NCBI GenBank assembly: GCA_020847855.1
Contig: JADLBH010000037.1
Span: forward strand, 342,368 to 406,367
Direction: 5' to 3'
DNA from: Fimbriimonadaceae bacterium
GTDB taxonomy: Bacteria > Armatimonadota > Fimbriimonadia > Fimbriimonadales > Fimbriimonadaceae
DNA length: 64,000 nucleotides
The notes under the pieces were generated by a model. It ran no database searches. It had not been told where the DNA came from and saw only the letters and a list, made by a program, of their open reading frames with translations. Each line of letters starts with the position of its first letter. Positions within the stretch are counted from its first letter, which is position 1. A program made the position numbers and the translations under genes. Of this stretch, positions 7,902 to 17,633 are shown piece after piece.

Positions 7902-9773
7902 ATGAACAAAATGTTCAAGATCGCGTTCGGAGCGGTCCTCAGCGTCGGCCTGGTTCTCCCGGCCATCGCGCAGGACAACTTCCCGGACGTTCCTGAGAAC
8001 CACTGGGCATACGAAGCCGTGGGTCGCTTGAAGGAGGCCGAGATTCTTTTCGGCTATCCGGACGGCGCCTACCGCGGCAACCGACCGATGAGCCGCTACG
8101 AGTTTGCGGCTGCCACCTACCAGTTCTGGAAGAAGGTCCGGGGCTGGTATGACAACCACGAGGCCCGCATCAAGGCACTCGAGGGTGGCGGAGACGGCGG
8201 CGACATCAACGAACTGCGCGACATGGTCAAGCAGCTTCGCGCCGACGTCGACATGATGAAGGGCTGGGGCAAGCGGATCGAGGACCTCGAGAAGCTCTCG
8301 GCTGAGTTCGAGAAGGAGATGGCTGCCATGGGCGTTGACGTCAAGCAGCTCCGCTCCGACCTCGGCGACCTCGAGGAGCGCGTCTCCAAGCTCGAGAAGG
8401 TGAAGCCGGCTGTGGACATCCACGGCACGGTGGACTTCCTCGCGCTTGCGGGCCACTCGACCGACGGCAACATGGGCATGACCCCGAGCAACCGGGTGTT
8501 CGGCCTGAGCGACGCTGGCTTCCGGGCCGGCCTCACCAACGACCTGACCATGTACCACGAGGCCGCCATTGACCTCAAGGGTACGAACGAGGAAGGTCCG
8601 AAGTGGCAGGCCACCGTGGTCGTCGGCAACATGATCGGCGCCTTGGGCGGCCTCAAGGCCAACCTGGGCAGCTACAACAATGCGAACTTCGGCTCCGGCT
8701 TCACCGCCGGCTCGGCCGATATCTACATTGACAACGCCACGGTCACCTTCGACACCGCGCTGGTCGGGCAGGGCTTCAACGCCACGGTCGGCCGCATGGA
8801 TCACATGGTCGGGCAGTACCTTTGGAAGCGCTCCGACTTCACGACCTACTTCCACAACGCTCGCTGGGACGACCACAAGCACACCTTCGACGGCGCCATG
8901 CTCGACTTCAACTTCGGGCCTGCCGCGCTCAAGGTGTTCGGTGGACTCAACAGCGAGATCCAGTCCGTGAACGGAACCGAGCTCAACCCGATCGCCGGAA
9001 CCGGCATTGACAAGACGCTCGGTGCGCAGTTGATGTTCCCGGTCGGAGACATGGGCGGCATCAACCTTGCCTACCTATGGCACCGCGGCGACACCCCGTT
9101 CGGGCTCATTGACGGCGTGGATGTCTATGGAGGCGAGGTTGACCTCAAGTTCCAGAACATCAACGTCTACGGGGCCTACTCCAAGAGCGACACCAAGCTC
9201 GGTGACAACAATGTCACCAACACCGACAACACGGTGTGGGACATCCACCTGGGCTACAGTGCCGACAATTGGGGCGTCGGTGGCGGCTATAAGGAAGTCG
9301 AGCGCAACTTCGTTGCCGCTGGCTCCTGGCAGCGCATCGGCAACCAGTGGTCGCCGACCAACATCAAGGGTTTTGACGCCAAGCTCTGGTTCAAGCCGAG
9401 CGAGGACTTCAAGATCTGGGGCAAGGGCCAGCGGCTCGAGCCCATCAGCACCGGCGGTCCGTTCCCGTTCGCGGGCTACGACGACATCACCTCCATCATG
9501 GTTGGCTTGGACTACCAGTTCGGTCCGAACTGGGGCACCATGCTCAGCTATGAGGACGTGCGCTTCAACAGCCTGGGCGGCGCTGCCGACCCGAGCCAGA
9601 AGTGGTTCACCATCGGGTTCAACTATGGCATGGGCGCCAACAGCAGCCTCATGTTCACCTACCAGTTCAGCGACCTTGACTTCAAGGGTCTTGCTGGCGC
9701 TGGCCTGGATCCAGGCGGACGCAACCGCTACAAGGGCGGTCTGCTCGGCACCCAGCTGAGCGTCAAGTTCTAA
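7902..9773 (+). CDS. SLH-domain porin, S-layer-anchored outer-membrane protein
   Basis: Abundant envelope protein expected to tie the outer membrane to the cell wall and form a channel. I start at ATG 7902 (MNKMFKIAFG), which has a good ribosome binding site; the TTG at 7884 in the track is upstream. Domains in order: signal peptide (1-23, cleavage after AIA), one SLH domain (about 26-80; FPDVPENHWAYEAV, GYPDGAYRG, MSRYEFA), a charged coiled coil (about 85-170; repeated LRxDVDxM, LEERVSKLEK), then a beta-barrel of about 440 residues with alternating aromatic strands, ending in LSVKF, a phenylalanine-terminated barrel strand. This architecture is known from cyanobacterial SomA-like, Deinococcus and Armatimonadota porins. 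A strong terminator follows. Confidence 0.9.
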   Translation: MNKMFKIAFGAVLSVGLVLPAIAQDNFPDVPENHWAYEAVGRLKEAEILFGYPDGAYRGNRPMSRYEFAAATYQFWKKVRGWYDNHEARIKALEGGGDGGDINELRDMVKQLRADVDMMKGWGKRIEDLEKLSAEFEKEMAAMGVDVKQLRSDLGDLEERVSKLEKVKPAVDIHGTVDFLALAGHSTDGNMGMTPSNRVFGLSDAGFRAGLTNDLTMYHEAAIDLKGTNEEGPKWQATVVVGNMIGALGGLKANLGSYNNANFGSGFTAGSADIYIDNATVTFDTALVGQGFNATVGRMDHMVGQYLWKRSDFTTYFHNARWDDHKHTFDGAMLDFNFGPAALKVFGGLNSEIQSVNGTELNPIAGTGIDKTLGAQLMFPVGDMGGINLAYLWHRGDTPFGLIDGVDVYGGEVDLKFQNINVYGAYSKSDTKLGDNNVTNTDNTVWDIHLGYSADNWGVGGGYKEVERNFVAAGSWQRIGNQWSPTNIKGFDAKLWFKPSEDFKIWGKGQRLEPISTGGPFPFAGYDDITSIMVGLDYQFGPNWGTMLSYEDVRFNSLGGAADPSQKWFTIGFNYGMGANSSLMFTYQFSDLDFKGLAGAGLDPGGRNRYKGGLLGTQLSVKF

Positions 9774-9796
9774 GCTAGGACTCGACCGCAACGACA

Positions 9797-9833
9797 ACGG
9801 CCTCCAAGGGAACCCCTGGGGGCCGTATCTTTT
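9797..9833 (+). terminator. Rho-independent terminator of the SLH porin gene
   Basis: A long stem (ACGGCCTCCAAGGG paired with CCCCTGGGGGCCGT, one mismatch and one G-T pair) is followed by ATCTTTT. It lies 24 bases past the porin stop and before the next gene. Confidence 0.85.
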
Positions 9834-9862
9834 CACCTCCTCAAGCGTATGAACTAGTAGCC

Positions 9863-10303
9863 ATGCTCCGAAACGTAAAGCTCACCCGCCTTTTCGCCGT
9901 CGCCTCCCTCACCGTCGCCGTGTGCGCGCTGGGTACCGGGCAACTCAAGCAAGCGATCAAGATCATTGGGGTCGGCGCCGCGGTCACCCAGTTCGGGCCC
10001 GAGATGAACCGTCAGCTGAACAAGCTCACCGGCCATACCGACACCGAGGCCAAGTTCACCCGGGTCGTGCCCATCATCACGATCGGCCTCAATACGCGAG
10101 GAGCGATCGGTGCCGCCCAAGTCATGGGCTCCAAAAAGCAGGTGATGAAGGTGAAGGCGGTCGCCCAGCCCGAGGTGGACCTCTTCGGCGAGGTCAAGCT
10201 CCGCGCGATGATCCCGGTCAGCGACATCAACGTCACCGATCCGAAGAAGATCAAGGCCGTGGACGGGGTCGGGGTCAGCGGCGTGGTTGACCTGAAACTG
10301 TAG
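9863..10303 (+). CDS. Small exported protein of unknown function
   Basis: A 146-residue protein that I do not recognise. The first 26 residues form a plausible signal peptide (MLRNVKLTRLFAVASLTVAVCALG). The mature part is rich in valine, lysine and glycine with short alternating beta-like stretches (VVPIITIGLNTRGAIGAAQVMG; VMKVKAVAQPEVDLFGEVKLRAMIPV) and has no cysteine after the signal region. It sits directly behind the porin terminator with its own upstream gap, so it is probably transcribed alone. Reading frame quality and codon use match the neighbours, so it is likely real. Confidence 0.7.
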   Translation: MLRNVKLTRLFAVASLTVAVCALGTGQLKQAIKIIGVGAAVTQFGPEMNRQLNKLTGHTDTEAKFTRVVPIITIGLNTRGAIGAAQVMGSKKQVMKVKAVAQPEVDLFGEVKLRAMIPVSDINVTDPKKIKAVDGVGVSGVVDLKL

Positions 10304-10345
10304 CCAGGGTTCCCACGAGAGCCCCAGATTCGGTAGAACTGCGGC

Positions 10346-13300
10346 ATGCTCATCGCAGCTGTCGCCTTGGTCACTAGCGCCTCTCCGATCGGTCGAATCG
10401 CAGACCCAGCGATCTCGCCGGACGGAATGACCCTCGCGTTCAGTTGGCAAGGCGACATCTGGACCGTGCCGTCCAGCGGTGGCCGTGCAACCCGGCTCAC
10501 CGTACACCCGGCTGACGATTCCAACCCGGTTTGGTCTCCGGTAGGCGACCGGATCGTCTTCGCCTCGAACCGGTTCGGCAGCCTCGATGCCTACTCGATG
10601 ACCCCGGACGGGGACGATCTTCATCGCCTCACCTACGAAGCGGGGTCCGAGTACCCGACGGCGGTCTCCCCCGACGGCTCGCTCGTCATCGGATACAGCA
10701 ACTCCTTCGGCCGGCTTGACTTGTTCTCCGTCTCCATGAAAGGGGGCGACGCCGTCCGCCTCACAGGCCACCCCTTGGAGCCCGAGCACCAGCCGTGCTT
10801 CCTTCCCGATGGCACGACGATCGTGTATTGCCAGGGCGGTTCGCCTGGGCATTGGCGCAAGCCCGGCCAGAAGGGAGCCAACACCGCCAGACTCTACGCT
10901 GGCGCTTGGGGTGCCCCGCTCCAAGGGATCAAGCGCCTCACGAGCGGCGACACGTTCGACCTGTTCCCTACCCCGCTCGGCAGGGATCGCCTGGTCTTCG
11001 TCTCCAACCGTAGCGGCGAGCCGAACTTGTGGTCCATGCCGAGCTCCGGGGGTACGGCCAGGCAGCACACCAGGTTCTCCCACGGTACGATCCGGTTCCT
11101 CAGCGCGTCGAAGGACGGGTCGAAGGTCGCCTTCCAGAAGGACTCCCAAGCTTGGGTCCTCGACACTCAAACTGGAACCGCATCACCGATCCGGATCGAG
11201 ACGCCGATGGACGCGACTCGCGACCCCTTGACGAAGCTCAGGCTCGACACGGGGGCTCAGGCGTTCGCAGCCTCTCCGAACGGCAAGCGCGCCGTGATCG
11301 AGGTAAGGGGCGACCTTTTCCTGCTACCGGAAAGGGGAGGCACGACACGGAGGCTGACCACGAATCCTGGGTACGACGGTGACCCCGGCTGGCTCAATGA
11401 CGAGACGATCGTCTATTGCTCGGCGGGCGCGAGCGGACACCGGAGCCTGAAGAAGGTGAACTTGGACGGCGAGTCGAGCGAGTTCGCCAGCGATCCTGGT
11501 ACCGACCTCATGCGCCCCGTGGTCTCCCCCGACCGATCCATGGTGGCTTGCCACCGTGGGATGAACGAGATCGTGACGTTCCCCGCTTCGGGCGGTAGCC
11601 CGACCGTTGCGGCGAGCGGCGCCTTCGCAGACTCCTACCTTGGCGGCGCCATGTTCGCTTGGTCCCCCGATAGCGCCTGGATCACGTACTCGACTCCTCT
11701 GCAAAGATCCGTCGCCGTCAACGCGGTCGAGGTCAAGTCGAAACGAAATGTACTCGTGGCGAAGGTCGGGAAGTCGGCGAGCGGTGCCATGTTCTCCCCT
11801 GACGCCAAGTTCGTCGCGTTCTCCGGGGTTCAGGGCACGGACTACAGCGAGGTTCGAGATGGTCTGAACCCGGTCTACTCCGTCCGGCTCGCCCCAGCTC
11901 CTCTTCGGTTCTCCGAGGACGACTTGGACAAGATCGAGGAACCGCAGCAGAAGCCTGGGAAGCCCGAAGTCGCCTTCGTGCCCGAGGGTATCGCGGAACG
12001 GTTGAGTCGGACGGGGGCGGAACTGGTCACCGGACTCTGGCCAGGGCCGGACGGAAGCCGCGCCTACGCCAACGTCGCCTCGCAGTTCAGCACCGTGGAC
12101 TTGGAGAACGGGGCGACCCGCGCGGTGCCGGGCGTGACCGGGCCCGTATCCGGCGTCAGCATGAGCACCGATGGGAGGAAGACGTACTTCATCCAAGGAG
12201 GAAAGGTCTTCTCGCTCCCTTCCGGGGCTCAAGCTCCATCGCCGATCAACTTCTCGGCGGAGCTGACCGTGGACTACGCGGTGGAGGAGCAAGCCCTCTT
12301 CGATGAGGTCTGGTGGACGCTGAACCGGCTCTACTACGACCCCGGGATGCACGGAAAGGACTGGGGGGAGATCCATGAGGAGTTCGGTAGGATCGTGCCC
12401 GCGATTCAGTCCCGAGAGGACTTCTACGAGCTCATGGGCGAGATGATGGAACTGCTGGACAGTTCTCACCTCGGGGCGACCTCGCCTCCCGGATGGAGAC
12501 CGACGGTCACGGATTCGCCCGCTTGGCTCGGGATCGAGTGGGACTGGAATGCTCTCCTTGCCCTCGGGGAGTATCGCGTCGGCACCGTCTATCCCGAATC
12601 GCCCGCGGCGAACCCTGGCTCCCTCCTACGCCCAGGGGACGTGATCGCGAGCGTGAACGGGGTGAAGCCGGGCGCTTTGTCCCCGATGGCCGTGCTCTTG
12701 GACGGCAAGGCTGGCCGCAAGGTCGTGCTCGGTGTACGGTCGGCGGCGGGGACGCGGGAAGTGGCGATCCGCCCTTCCTCCAGCGGAGCCCGCACGGGTG
12801 CGCAGTACGAGGAGTGGGTGCGCTGGAACCGAGCCGAGGTCGAGCGGCTAAGCGGAGGCAAGCTCGGCTATGTCCACATTCAAGGGATGAACGTTCCGAG
12901 CCTCGACAAGTTCCTTACGGAGACGCAGACGATGCTCGATGGCAAGGAAGGGGTGATCGTGGACGTCCGGTTCAACGGAGGTGGCTTCACCTCGCACATC
13001 ATCCTCAACATCATGCGCAAGACCCCCTGGCTGATCCGGACGAACCGTGACGAGCCGGGCCGTCTCCAGAGCGAGAACTCCTATCGCGGAAACGCGGTGG
13101 AGCTCCCGGCGGCGTGCTTGGCAAACCAATTCAGCTTCAGCAACGCCGAGATCTTCTCCGAAGGCTTCCGAAGGCTCAAGCTCGGGCCCATCGTTGGGGA
13201 ACCCACGGCCGGGGGCGTGATCGGGACGAGCGGCTTCGGCTTGTGGGACGGCGGCTTCATCCGGCTCCCCGCCGCAGGCTCGTACACGATTGACGGAGTG

Positions 13301-13426
13301 GACCTGGAAGGCAACGGCCGCAAGCCTGACATCCGGGTGGACTTCGACCCCGAAGCTTGGAACCATGGCAAGGACCCCCAGTTGGAGGCCACAGTGAAGG
13401 CACTCTTGAAATCTTTGGGGAACTAG
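10346..13426 (+). CDS. Tricorn-like S41 protease with beta-propeller
   Basis: Large peptidase related to archaeal tricorn protease. A short signal-like N-terminus (MLIAAVALVTSASP) suggests export. Residues about 15-290 and 290-640 contain repeated PD40/WD40-like propeller units (ISPDGMTLAFSWQGDIW, VSPDRSMVACHRG, FSPDAKFVAFSG). Next come the tricorn C1-like helical segment (about 650-715), a PDZ-like region (about 730-810, SPAANPGSLLRPGDVIASVNG) and the S41 catalytic domain. The nucleophile is most likely the serine in FSFSNAEIFSEG, with GGGFTSHIILN and GEPTAGG nearby. It would degrade peptides, probably in the cell envelope. Length (1026) fits the family. The recA promoter overlaps its 3' end. 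Confidence 0.9.
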   Translation: MLIAAVALVTSASPIGRIADPAISPDGMTLAFSWQGDIWTVPSSGGRATRLTVHPADDSNPVWSPVGDRIVFASNRFGSLDAYSMTPDGDDLHRLTYEAGSEYPTAVSPDGSLVIGYSNSFGRLDLFSVSMKGGDAVRLTGHPLEPEHQPCFLPDGTTIVYCQGGSPGHWRKPGQKGANTARLYAGAWGAPLQGIKRLTSGDTFDLFPTPLGRDRLVFVSNRSGEPNLWSMPSSGGTARQHTRFSHGTIRFLSASKDGSKVAFQKDSQAWVLDTQTGTASPIRIETPMDATRDPLTKLRLDTGAQAFAASPNGKRAVIEVRGDLFLLPERGGTTRRLTTNPGYDGDPGWLNDETIVYCSAGASGHRSLKKVNLDGESSEFASDPGTDLMRPVVSPDRSMVACHRGMNEIVTFPASGGSPTVAASGAFADSYLGGAMFAWSPDSAWITYSTPLQRSVAVNAVEVKSKRNVLVAKVGKSASGAMFSPDAKFVAFSGVQGTDYSEVRDGLNPVYSVRLAPAPLRFSEDDLDKIEEPQQKPGKPEVAFVPEGIAERLSRTGAELVTGLWPGPDGSRAYANVASQFSTVDLENGATRAVPGVTGPVSGVSMSTDGRKTYFIQGGKVFSLPSGAQAPSPINFSAELTVDYAVEEQALFDEVWWTLNRLYYDPGMHGKDWGEIHEEFGRIVPAIQSREDFYELMGEMMELLDSSHLGATSPPGWRPTVTDSPAWLGIEWDWNALLALGEYRVGTVYPESPAANPGSLLRPGDVIASVNGVKPGALSPMAVLLDGKAGRKVVLGVRSAAGTREVAIRPSSSGARTGAQYEEWVRWNRAEVERLSGGKLGYVHIQGMNVPSLDKFLTETQTMLDGKEGVIVDVRFNGGGFTSHIILNIMRKTPWLIRTNRDEPGRLQSENSYRGNAVELPAACLANQFSFSNAEIFSEGFRRLKLGPIVGEPTAGGVIGTSGFGLWDGGFIRLPAAGSYTIDGVDLEGNGRKPDIRVDFDPEAWNHGKDPQLEATVKALLKSLGN

Positions 13427-13435
13427 TGCTAGAAT
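13406..13435 (+). promoter_or_regulatory. Predicted sigma70-type promoter of recA
   Basis: TTGAAA (13406-13411) and TAGAAT (13430-13435) are separated by 18 bases. The -35 lies inside the end of the tricorn-like gene and the -10 is about 30 bases before recA. GAAT-AGC-ATTC (13432-13442) is a small inverted repeat over the -10 that could be an operator, but it does not match a LexA consensus I know. Confidence 0.55.
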
Positions 13436-13464
13436 AGCATTCACACGTCTACTATAGGTGACCC

Positions 13465-14505
13465 ATGGCAAACGATAAGGCGACAAGCGAACGAGAACGA
13501 GCACTGGAAATGGCCCTCCAACAGATCGAGAAGTCGTTCGGGAAGGGCAGCGTCATGCGCCTGGACGACACGAGCCGGGACGTGGAAGCCGTCTCCACCG
13601 GCTCGTTGACTCTCGACATGGCCCTGGGTGTGGGCGGGGTGCCCAGGGGGCGGATCACCGAGATCTACGGGTCGGAATCGAGCGGGAAGACGACCCTGGC
13701 CCTTCATGCCGTTGCCGAGGCGCAGAAGCAAGGTGGCATGGCCCTCTTCGTGGATGCCGAACACGCCCTCGACCCGGAATACGCCAAGGCCCTCGGAGTG
13801 GACATTGACCGGCTCTACATCGCCCAGCCCACCACCGGGGACGAGGCCCTGGAGATCATGGACGCGATGATCCGTAGCGGGGCCCTCGATATCGTCGTTC
13901 TCGACTCCGTGGCCGCGCTCGTGCCCAAGGCGGAGCTGGAAGGCGACATGGGGGACACCTTCGTGGGCCTCCAAGCACGGATGATGTCACAGGCCCTGCG
14001 GAAGCTCGGCGGCTCTGTGAACAAGGCGAAGACCGCTGTCATCTTTATCAACCAGATCCGAGAGAAGATCGGAGTGATGTTCGGAAACCCGGAGACGACC
14101 CCCGGTGGGAGGGCGCTCAAGTTCTGGGCTAGCGTGCGCCTGGAGGTGCGGCGAGGGGAGCTGTTGAAGAACGGCACCGACCACTATGGAGCCCGCACCA
14201 AGGTCAAGGTCGTAAAGAACAAGGTGGCCCCACCGTTCCGGAGCTGCGAGTTCGACATGATCTATGGAAAGGGGATCAGCCGCTCGGGAGAGGTGCTCGA
14301 CCTGGGCATCGAGAAGGGCATCCTCGGGAAGGCTGGAAGCTTCTTCAACTACGGCGAGACCAGGCTTGGGCAAGGCCGTGACAACGCCCGTACGTTCTTG
14401 GAGGAGAACCCGGAGGTCATGGCGGAGATCGAATCCAAACTCCGCGCCGAGCTCGCCCCGGCTCGGAAGTCCGAGCCCGCGGAGCTTGCCGCAATCGAGG
14501 GTTGA
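13465..14505 (+). CDS. recA: Recombinase RecA
   Basis: ATP-dependent strand-exchange protein for homologous recombination and SOS induction. The N-terminus ([23 protein letters not shown]) and FGKGSVMRL are typical. Walker A is [10 protein letters not shown] (about residues 64-73), Walker [10 protein letters not shown] (about 142-150), and the DNA-binding loops [15 protein letters not shown] and [21 protein letters not shown] are intact. The C-terminus ends AELAAIEG and is less acidic than in many bacteria. AGGTG stands four bases before the ATG. The stop overlaps the TTG start of recX (TTGA). Confidence 0.98.
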   Translation: MANDKATSERERALEMALQQIEKSFGKGSVMRLDDTSRDVEAVSTGSLTLDMALGVGGVPRGRITEIYGSESSGKTTLALHAVAEAQKQGGMALFVDAEHALDPEYAKALGVDIDRLYIAQPTTGDEALEIMDAMIRSGALDIVVLDSVAALVPKAELEGDMGDTFVGLQARMMSQALRKLGGSVNKAKTAVIFINQIREKIGVMFGNPETTPGGRALKFWASVRLEVRRGELLKNGTDHYGARTKVKVVKNKVAPPFRSCEFDMIYGKGISRSGEVLDLGIEKGILGKAGSFFNYGETRLGQGRDNARTFLEENPEVMAEIESKLRAELAPARKSEPAELAAIEG

Positions 14506-14963
14506 GACCGCAGGTCTCCGAAGCGCTGCGCCACGCCGCTCGCCTCTTGGCGCAGCGGAACCTCAGCGTAGCGGGGCTCCAAAGCCGCCTCCTAGAAGCG
14601 GGTCACGAGGAGGAAGCTTCGCGAGACGCCCTCGATTGGCTGATCGAGCAACGGTACGTGGACGACCGCGAGGTCGCGAGCCGTGAGGCGGAGAAAGCGA
14701 TTCGCAGCCGCAACGCAGGCAGGCTGAGATTACAAGCAAGGCTCGAGAGCCTTCAAGTCACCGACGAGGCGGCCTCCGCCGCGCTGGACCTTTTGGACGA
14801 AGCGACAGAGACGACCTTGGCCTCCCTCGCCCTGGCTCGGCGCGTCAAACCCGGTATGGACGCGAGCAAGGCGGCACGCTATCTCTCGGGACGGGGCTTT
14901 TCTGAAGAAGCGATTCGCGGAGCTCTCAACGAACGGTTTCCAGGATGGGAGGAGCCAATATAA
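14502..14963 (+). CDS. recX: RecA regulator RecX
   Basis: Small helical protein that limits RecA filament growth. The TTG start overlaps the recA stop by four bases, which explains a weak start codon through translational coupling. The sequence shows RecX helical repeats: [19 protein letters not shown] (about residues 16-34), [23 protein letters not shown] (about 45-67) and [20 protein letters not shown] (about 125-144). Length (153) is normal. Confidence 0.9.
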   Translation: MRPQVSEALRHAARLLAQRNLSVAGLQSRLLEAGHEEEASRDALDWLIEQRYVDDREVASREAEKAIRSRNAGRLRLQARLESLQVTDEAASAALDLLDEATETTLASLALARRVKPGMDASKAARYLSGRGFSEEAIRGALNERFPGWEEPI

Positions 14964-14994
14964 GCCCGACGTATGTCTGGTATAGAGGCGGGCG

Positions 14995-15780
14995 ATGAGC
15001 CAGTATCGCATCGTGTTCCTGGGGGATATCGTAGGGAGGCCAGGCAGGGAGGCGGTGCTCGCTGCAATCCCCTGCTTGCAAGAAGAACTCCAACCGCTCT
15101 TCCTGCTCGCGAACGGTGAGAACAGCGCGGCCGGCGTCGGGATCACTCCTGCGATCGCGGACGAGCTCTTCGACGCCGGCGTGGACGCGATCACGCTTGG
15201 CAACCATGCGTTCCACAAGAGGGAGATCGTTCCCTACCTGGATAGCGGCCGTCCTATCGTCCGACCGGCGAACATGCCGATCGAGGTTCCAGGGAACGGC
15301 TGGGTGATCGTGGAGAAGGCTGACGTCAAACTTGCGATCGTGAACCTTTGCGGTCGCACCTTCCTCGACGGATACAACGACCCTTTTGCAGAGTTTGAGC
15401 GGATCGTGGGCACTCTCCCGACGCGCCATGTCTTCGTTGACTTCCATGCTGAGGCGACGAGCGAGAAACAGGCGTTTGGCTTTGGTGCGGACGGAAGGGT
15501 CACCGCCGTCGTCGGCACCCACACCCACGTACCCACCGCCGACGAGACCGTGCTCGAAGGTGGCACCGCCTATATCTCCGACGTCGGGATGTGCGGGCCC
15601 TATCCTAGCGTCCTGGGAATGGACAAGGACGTGATCCTGCGACGATTTCGCACCAGTCTCCCCACAAGGTTCGAAGTCGCGAGCACATCCGGTGTAATCT
15701 GTGGGGTGGTCATAGACGTCCTAATGGATACAGGTAGAGCTGTCGCGATCCGTCGGATCGGCGGACTGACCTCGGAGTAG
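14995..15780 (+). CDS. YmdB-family metallophosphoesterase (TIGR00282-like)
   Basis: Predicted dinuclear-metal phosphodiesterase; relatives cleave 2',3'-cyclic nucleotides or cyclic dinucleotides. Metal-site motifs occur in order: FLGDIVGRPGR (about residues 8-18), LANGENSAAGVGIT (about 38-51), TLGNHAFHKRE (about 65-75), VDFHAEATSEKQA (about 148-160) and VVGTHTHVPTADE (about 172-184). The sequence has FHK where many members have WDK after GNH. It follows recX with a 31-base gap. In Firmicutes this family often sits near the RNase Y gene rny; here rny is not next to it. Confidence 0.9.
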   Translation: MSQYRIVFLGDIVGRPGREAVLAAIPCLQEELQPLFLLANGENSAAGVGITPAIADELFDAGVDAITLGNHAFHKREIVPYLDSGRPIVRPANMPIEVPGNGWVIVEKADVKLAIVNLCGRTFLDGYNDPFAEFERIVGTLPTRHVFVDFHAEATSEKQAFGFGADGRVTAVVGTHTHVPTADETVLEGGTAYISDVGMCGPYPSVLGMDKDVILRRFRTSLPTRFEVASTSGVICGVVIDVLMDTGRAVAIRRIGGLTSE

Positions 15781-15787
15781 ATTGGCA

Positions 15788-16753
15788 ATGAACAGGAACC
15801 ACACCTATCTTTCGCTTTGCGCCCTTGCCCTGGCTTGCATTTCCGGCGCTCAAACCTTGTACGCGGGGACGACTCCAGCCGCAAACCAAGGTCTCACGTT
15901 CCGCTCATGGGGCAGCGGGTCGGCCAAGGAGACCGACGAGGCCGCGTTCGAGGGCACACTTTCCGTTCGGGTCAGCTCTCGGAACTACTTCCAGGGCGGC
16001 ATCCTGGTCTTTGGCAAGCCCGTTGACCTTGCCTCGGCCTTCGGCGACAAGTCAAACTTGCTCCGGTTCGCGCTCAAGCTGCCCCTCAAGGCGGCAACGA
16101 GTGGAGGAGCGAGAGGAGGGGGCAAGGGCGGCGCGATCGGTGCCGGGGGCGATGGCCCGAGCACCGGAGGTACGGCCTCCGGCAGTAGCGGGGGCTCCCT
16201 CGCGGGCGGAGAGGGCGGAGGCGCCGCAGCCGGTGCCTCCGAGCTTCCCGCCCTGTCTCAGGTTCGAATCGTGATCACAACGTCCGACGGCAAGAAGTCC
16301 GAGGCCATGCTCGACGTGAGTACGTCCTTGGCCGACAACCGAGGTTGGTCGCAGGTCGGGATCCCGCTTGCGGCAATCCATGGCTTCGACAAGACGAACA
16401 AGACCGTCCAGTCCATTGCGATCTCTTGCGACGCGCTCGCCACGGTTTATGTGGGCGAGGTCAAGATCCTGAGCGATGCGACCCCGGTCTATGGAACGCC
16501 GAACCACGTCGAGCTCAACTTGGCCCTGGGGGACGAAGTCGTCTTTCGAGGCACGGGAAGCGCAGGCACCACACCTGCGATCTTCGCCTGGGACTTTGAC
16601 GAGTCCGACGGTGTCCAGGTGGATGCAGAAGGGGCGGTGGTGCGTCGAAAGTTCCGGAAGGCGGGAAGCTACGTGGTGACGATGATCACGAAGGATGCCT
16701 ACGGCTTGAAGCCGCCGCACATGTCCAAGATCCGGGTAACTGTGAACCCCTAG
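15788..16753 (+). CDS. Exported PKD-domain protein with a Gly-rich linker
   Basis: A 321-residue exported protein starting at ATG 15788 (MNRNHTYLSL); the TTG at 15782 is unlikely. Signal peptide about 1-21. A first beta-rich region (22-100; FRSWGSGSAKETDEAAFEG) resembles a jelly-roll carbohydrate-binding fold and is interrupted by a Gly/Ser/Ala tract of about 48 residues (101-148). The fold then seems to resume (SQVRIVITTSDGKKSEAMLDVS) and the protein ends in a PKD-like domain (about 245-321; FAWDFDESDGVQVD, FRKAGSYVVTMITKD). Binding of cell-surface or environmental polysaccharide is a reasonable guess. It begins a few bases after the phosphoesterase stop. Confidence 0.75.
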   Translation: MNRNHTYLSLCALALACISGAQTLYAGTTPAANQGLTFRSWGSGSAKETDEAAFEGTLSVRVSSRNYFQGGILVFGKPVDLASAFGDKSNLLRFALKLPLKAATSGGARGGGKGGAIGAGGDGPSTGGTASGSSGGSLAGGEGGGAAAGASELPALSQVRIVITTSDGKKSEAMLDVSTSLADNRGWSQVGIPLAAIHGFDKTNKTVQSIAISCDALATVYVGEVKILSDATPVYGTPNHVELNLALGDEVVFRGTGSAGTTPAIFAWDFDESDGVQVDAEGAVVRRKFRKAGSYVVTMITKDAYGLKPPHMSKIRVTVNP

Positions 16754-16759
16754 GCTGAG

Positions 16760-17629
16760 TTGACGGAACCGGCGACGAGCGGCGCGCGGACCGATGGCTG
16801 GGCCAGGCGCGCCTGGACGGCTGCGTTGCTCGCCGCCCTCGGGCTGGCCGCTGTGTTCTCGAGCAGCCCGTATCCTGTCGCGGTGCTGGCCCTTGTCGTT
16901 GCCATAGCCGGATATCGCGAGTACGCGCGGATGACCTCGTTGCAGGTTCATTTTTGGGGCGGGATTCTGGTCGCGGTCACGGCAGGATCCGCCGTGTTGC
17001 TCGTTGCAGCGTGGGAGCCTCCCGGCTCGTTGTGGTTCTTGGGGGCGGCCTGGCTTGGGCTGCTCGTCGGTCTTGCCGGACTCGCGGACTACCTCCGGGC
17101 CCGGCCTCACAGCTGGCTTGCACCTTTTGGTGGAGCGTGGGTCACGGCACCGGTCGCCGCTGCCTTGGTCGTTCATCAACGAACCGCGATCGAGCCTGCG
17201 CCTTTCGTTGCCAATGCGGTCCTGTTGCTGCTCGTCCCGATCTGGCTTGGGGACACTGCCGCCTTCTTTTTTGGCCGAAAGTTCGGCAAGCACTTGCTCG
17301 CCCCGAGCCTTTCTCCCAAGAAGACTTGGGAGGGCGCGACCGCGAACCTCATCGTCTGCATCCTTGCCACGGTCATGCTCGGGGGCTCTCTCGGTGTCCC
17401 TTGGCCCACTTCGCTCGCGGTGGGCGCCCTTGCGGGTGTGCTTGGGCAAGTGGGCGACTTGTTCCAAAGCGCCGTCAAGCGGGCGGCGGGCCGTAAGGAC
17501 AGTGGCGGCATGCTTCCTGGGCACGGCGGGGTTCTGGACCGTATGGACTCGTTCTTTGTCGCTTGCGTCCCTTGTGCCACCGCCCTTGCCCTCGGCGCAC
17601 CTTGGCTGTTTCACGTGAAACAACTCTAG
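16760..17629 (+). CDS. cdsA: Phosphatidate cytidylyltransferase
   Basis: Integral membrane enzyme that makes CDP-diacylglycerol from phosphatidic acid and CTP for phospholipid synthesis. The start is a TTG six bases after the previous stop. Seven or eight hydrophobic helices are visible, followed by the CDS signature region SLSPKKTWEGATAN (about residues 182-195) and the metal-binding C-terminal motif GDLFQSAVKRAAGRKDSGGMLPGHGGVLDRMDS (about 233-265), which is the classical cdsA pattern. Length 289 is normal. Undecaprenyl synthase and dxr, its frequent neighbours, are not present here. Confidence 0.93.
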   Translation: MTEPATSGARTDGWARRAWTAALLAALGLAAVFSSSPYPVAVLALVVAIAGYREYARMTSLQVHFWGGILVAVTAGSAVLLVAAWEPPGSLWFLGAAWLGLLVGLAGLADYLRARPHSWLAPFGGAWVTAPVAAALVVHQRTAIEPAPFVANAVLLLLVPIWLGDTAAFFFGRKFGKHLLAPSLSPKKTWEGATANLIVCILATVMLGGSLGVPWPTSLAVGALAGVLGQVGDLFQSAVKRAAGRKDSGGMLPGHGGVLDRMDSFFVACVPCATALALGAPWLFHVKQL

Positions 17630-17633
17630 AGAC

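Noticed and set aside
13430-13445. LexA/SOS box at the recA promoter
   Set aside because: The GAAT-AGC-ATTC repeat is short and does not fit the known LexA consensus forms.
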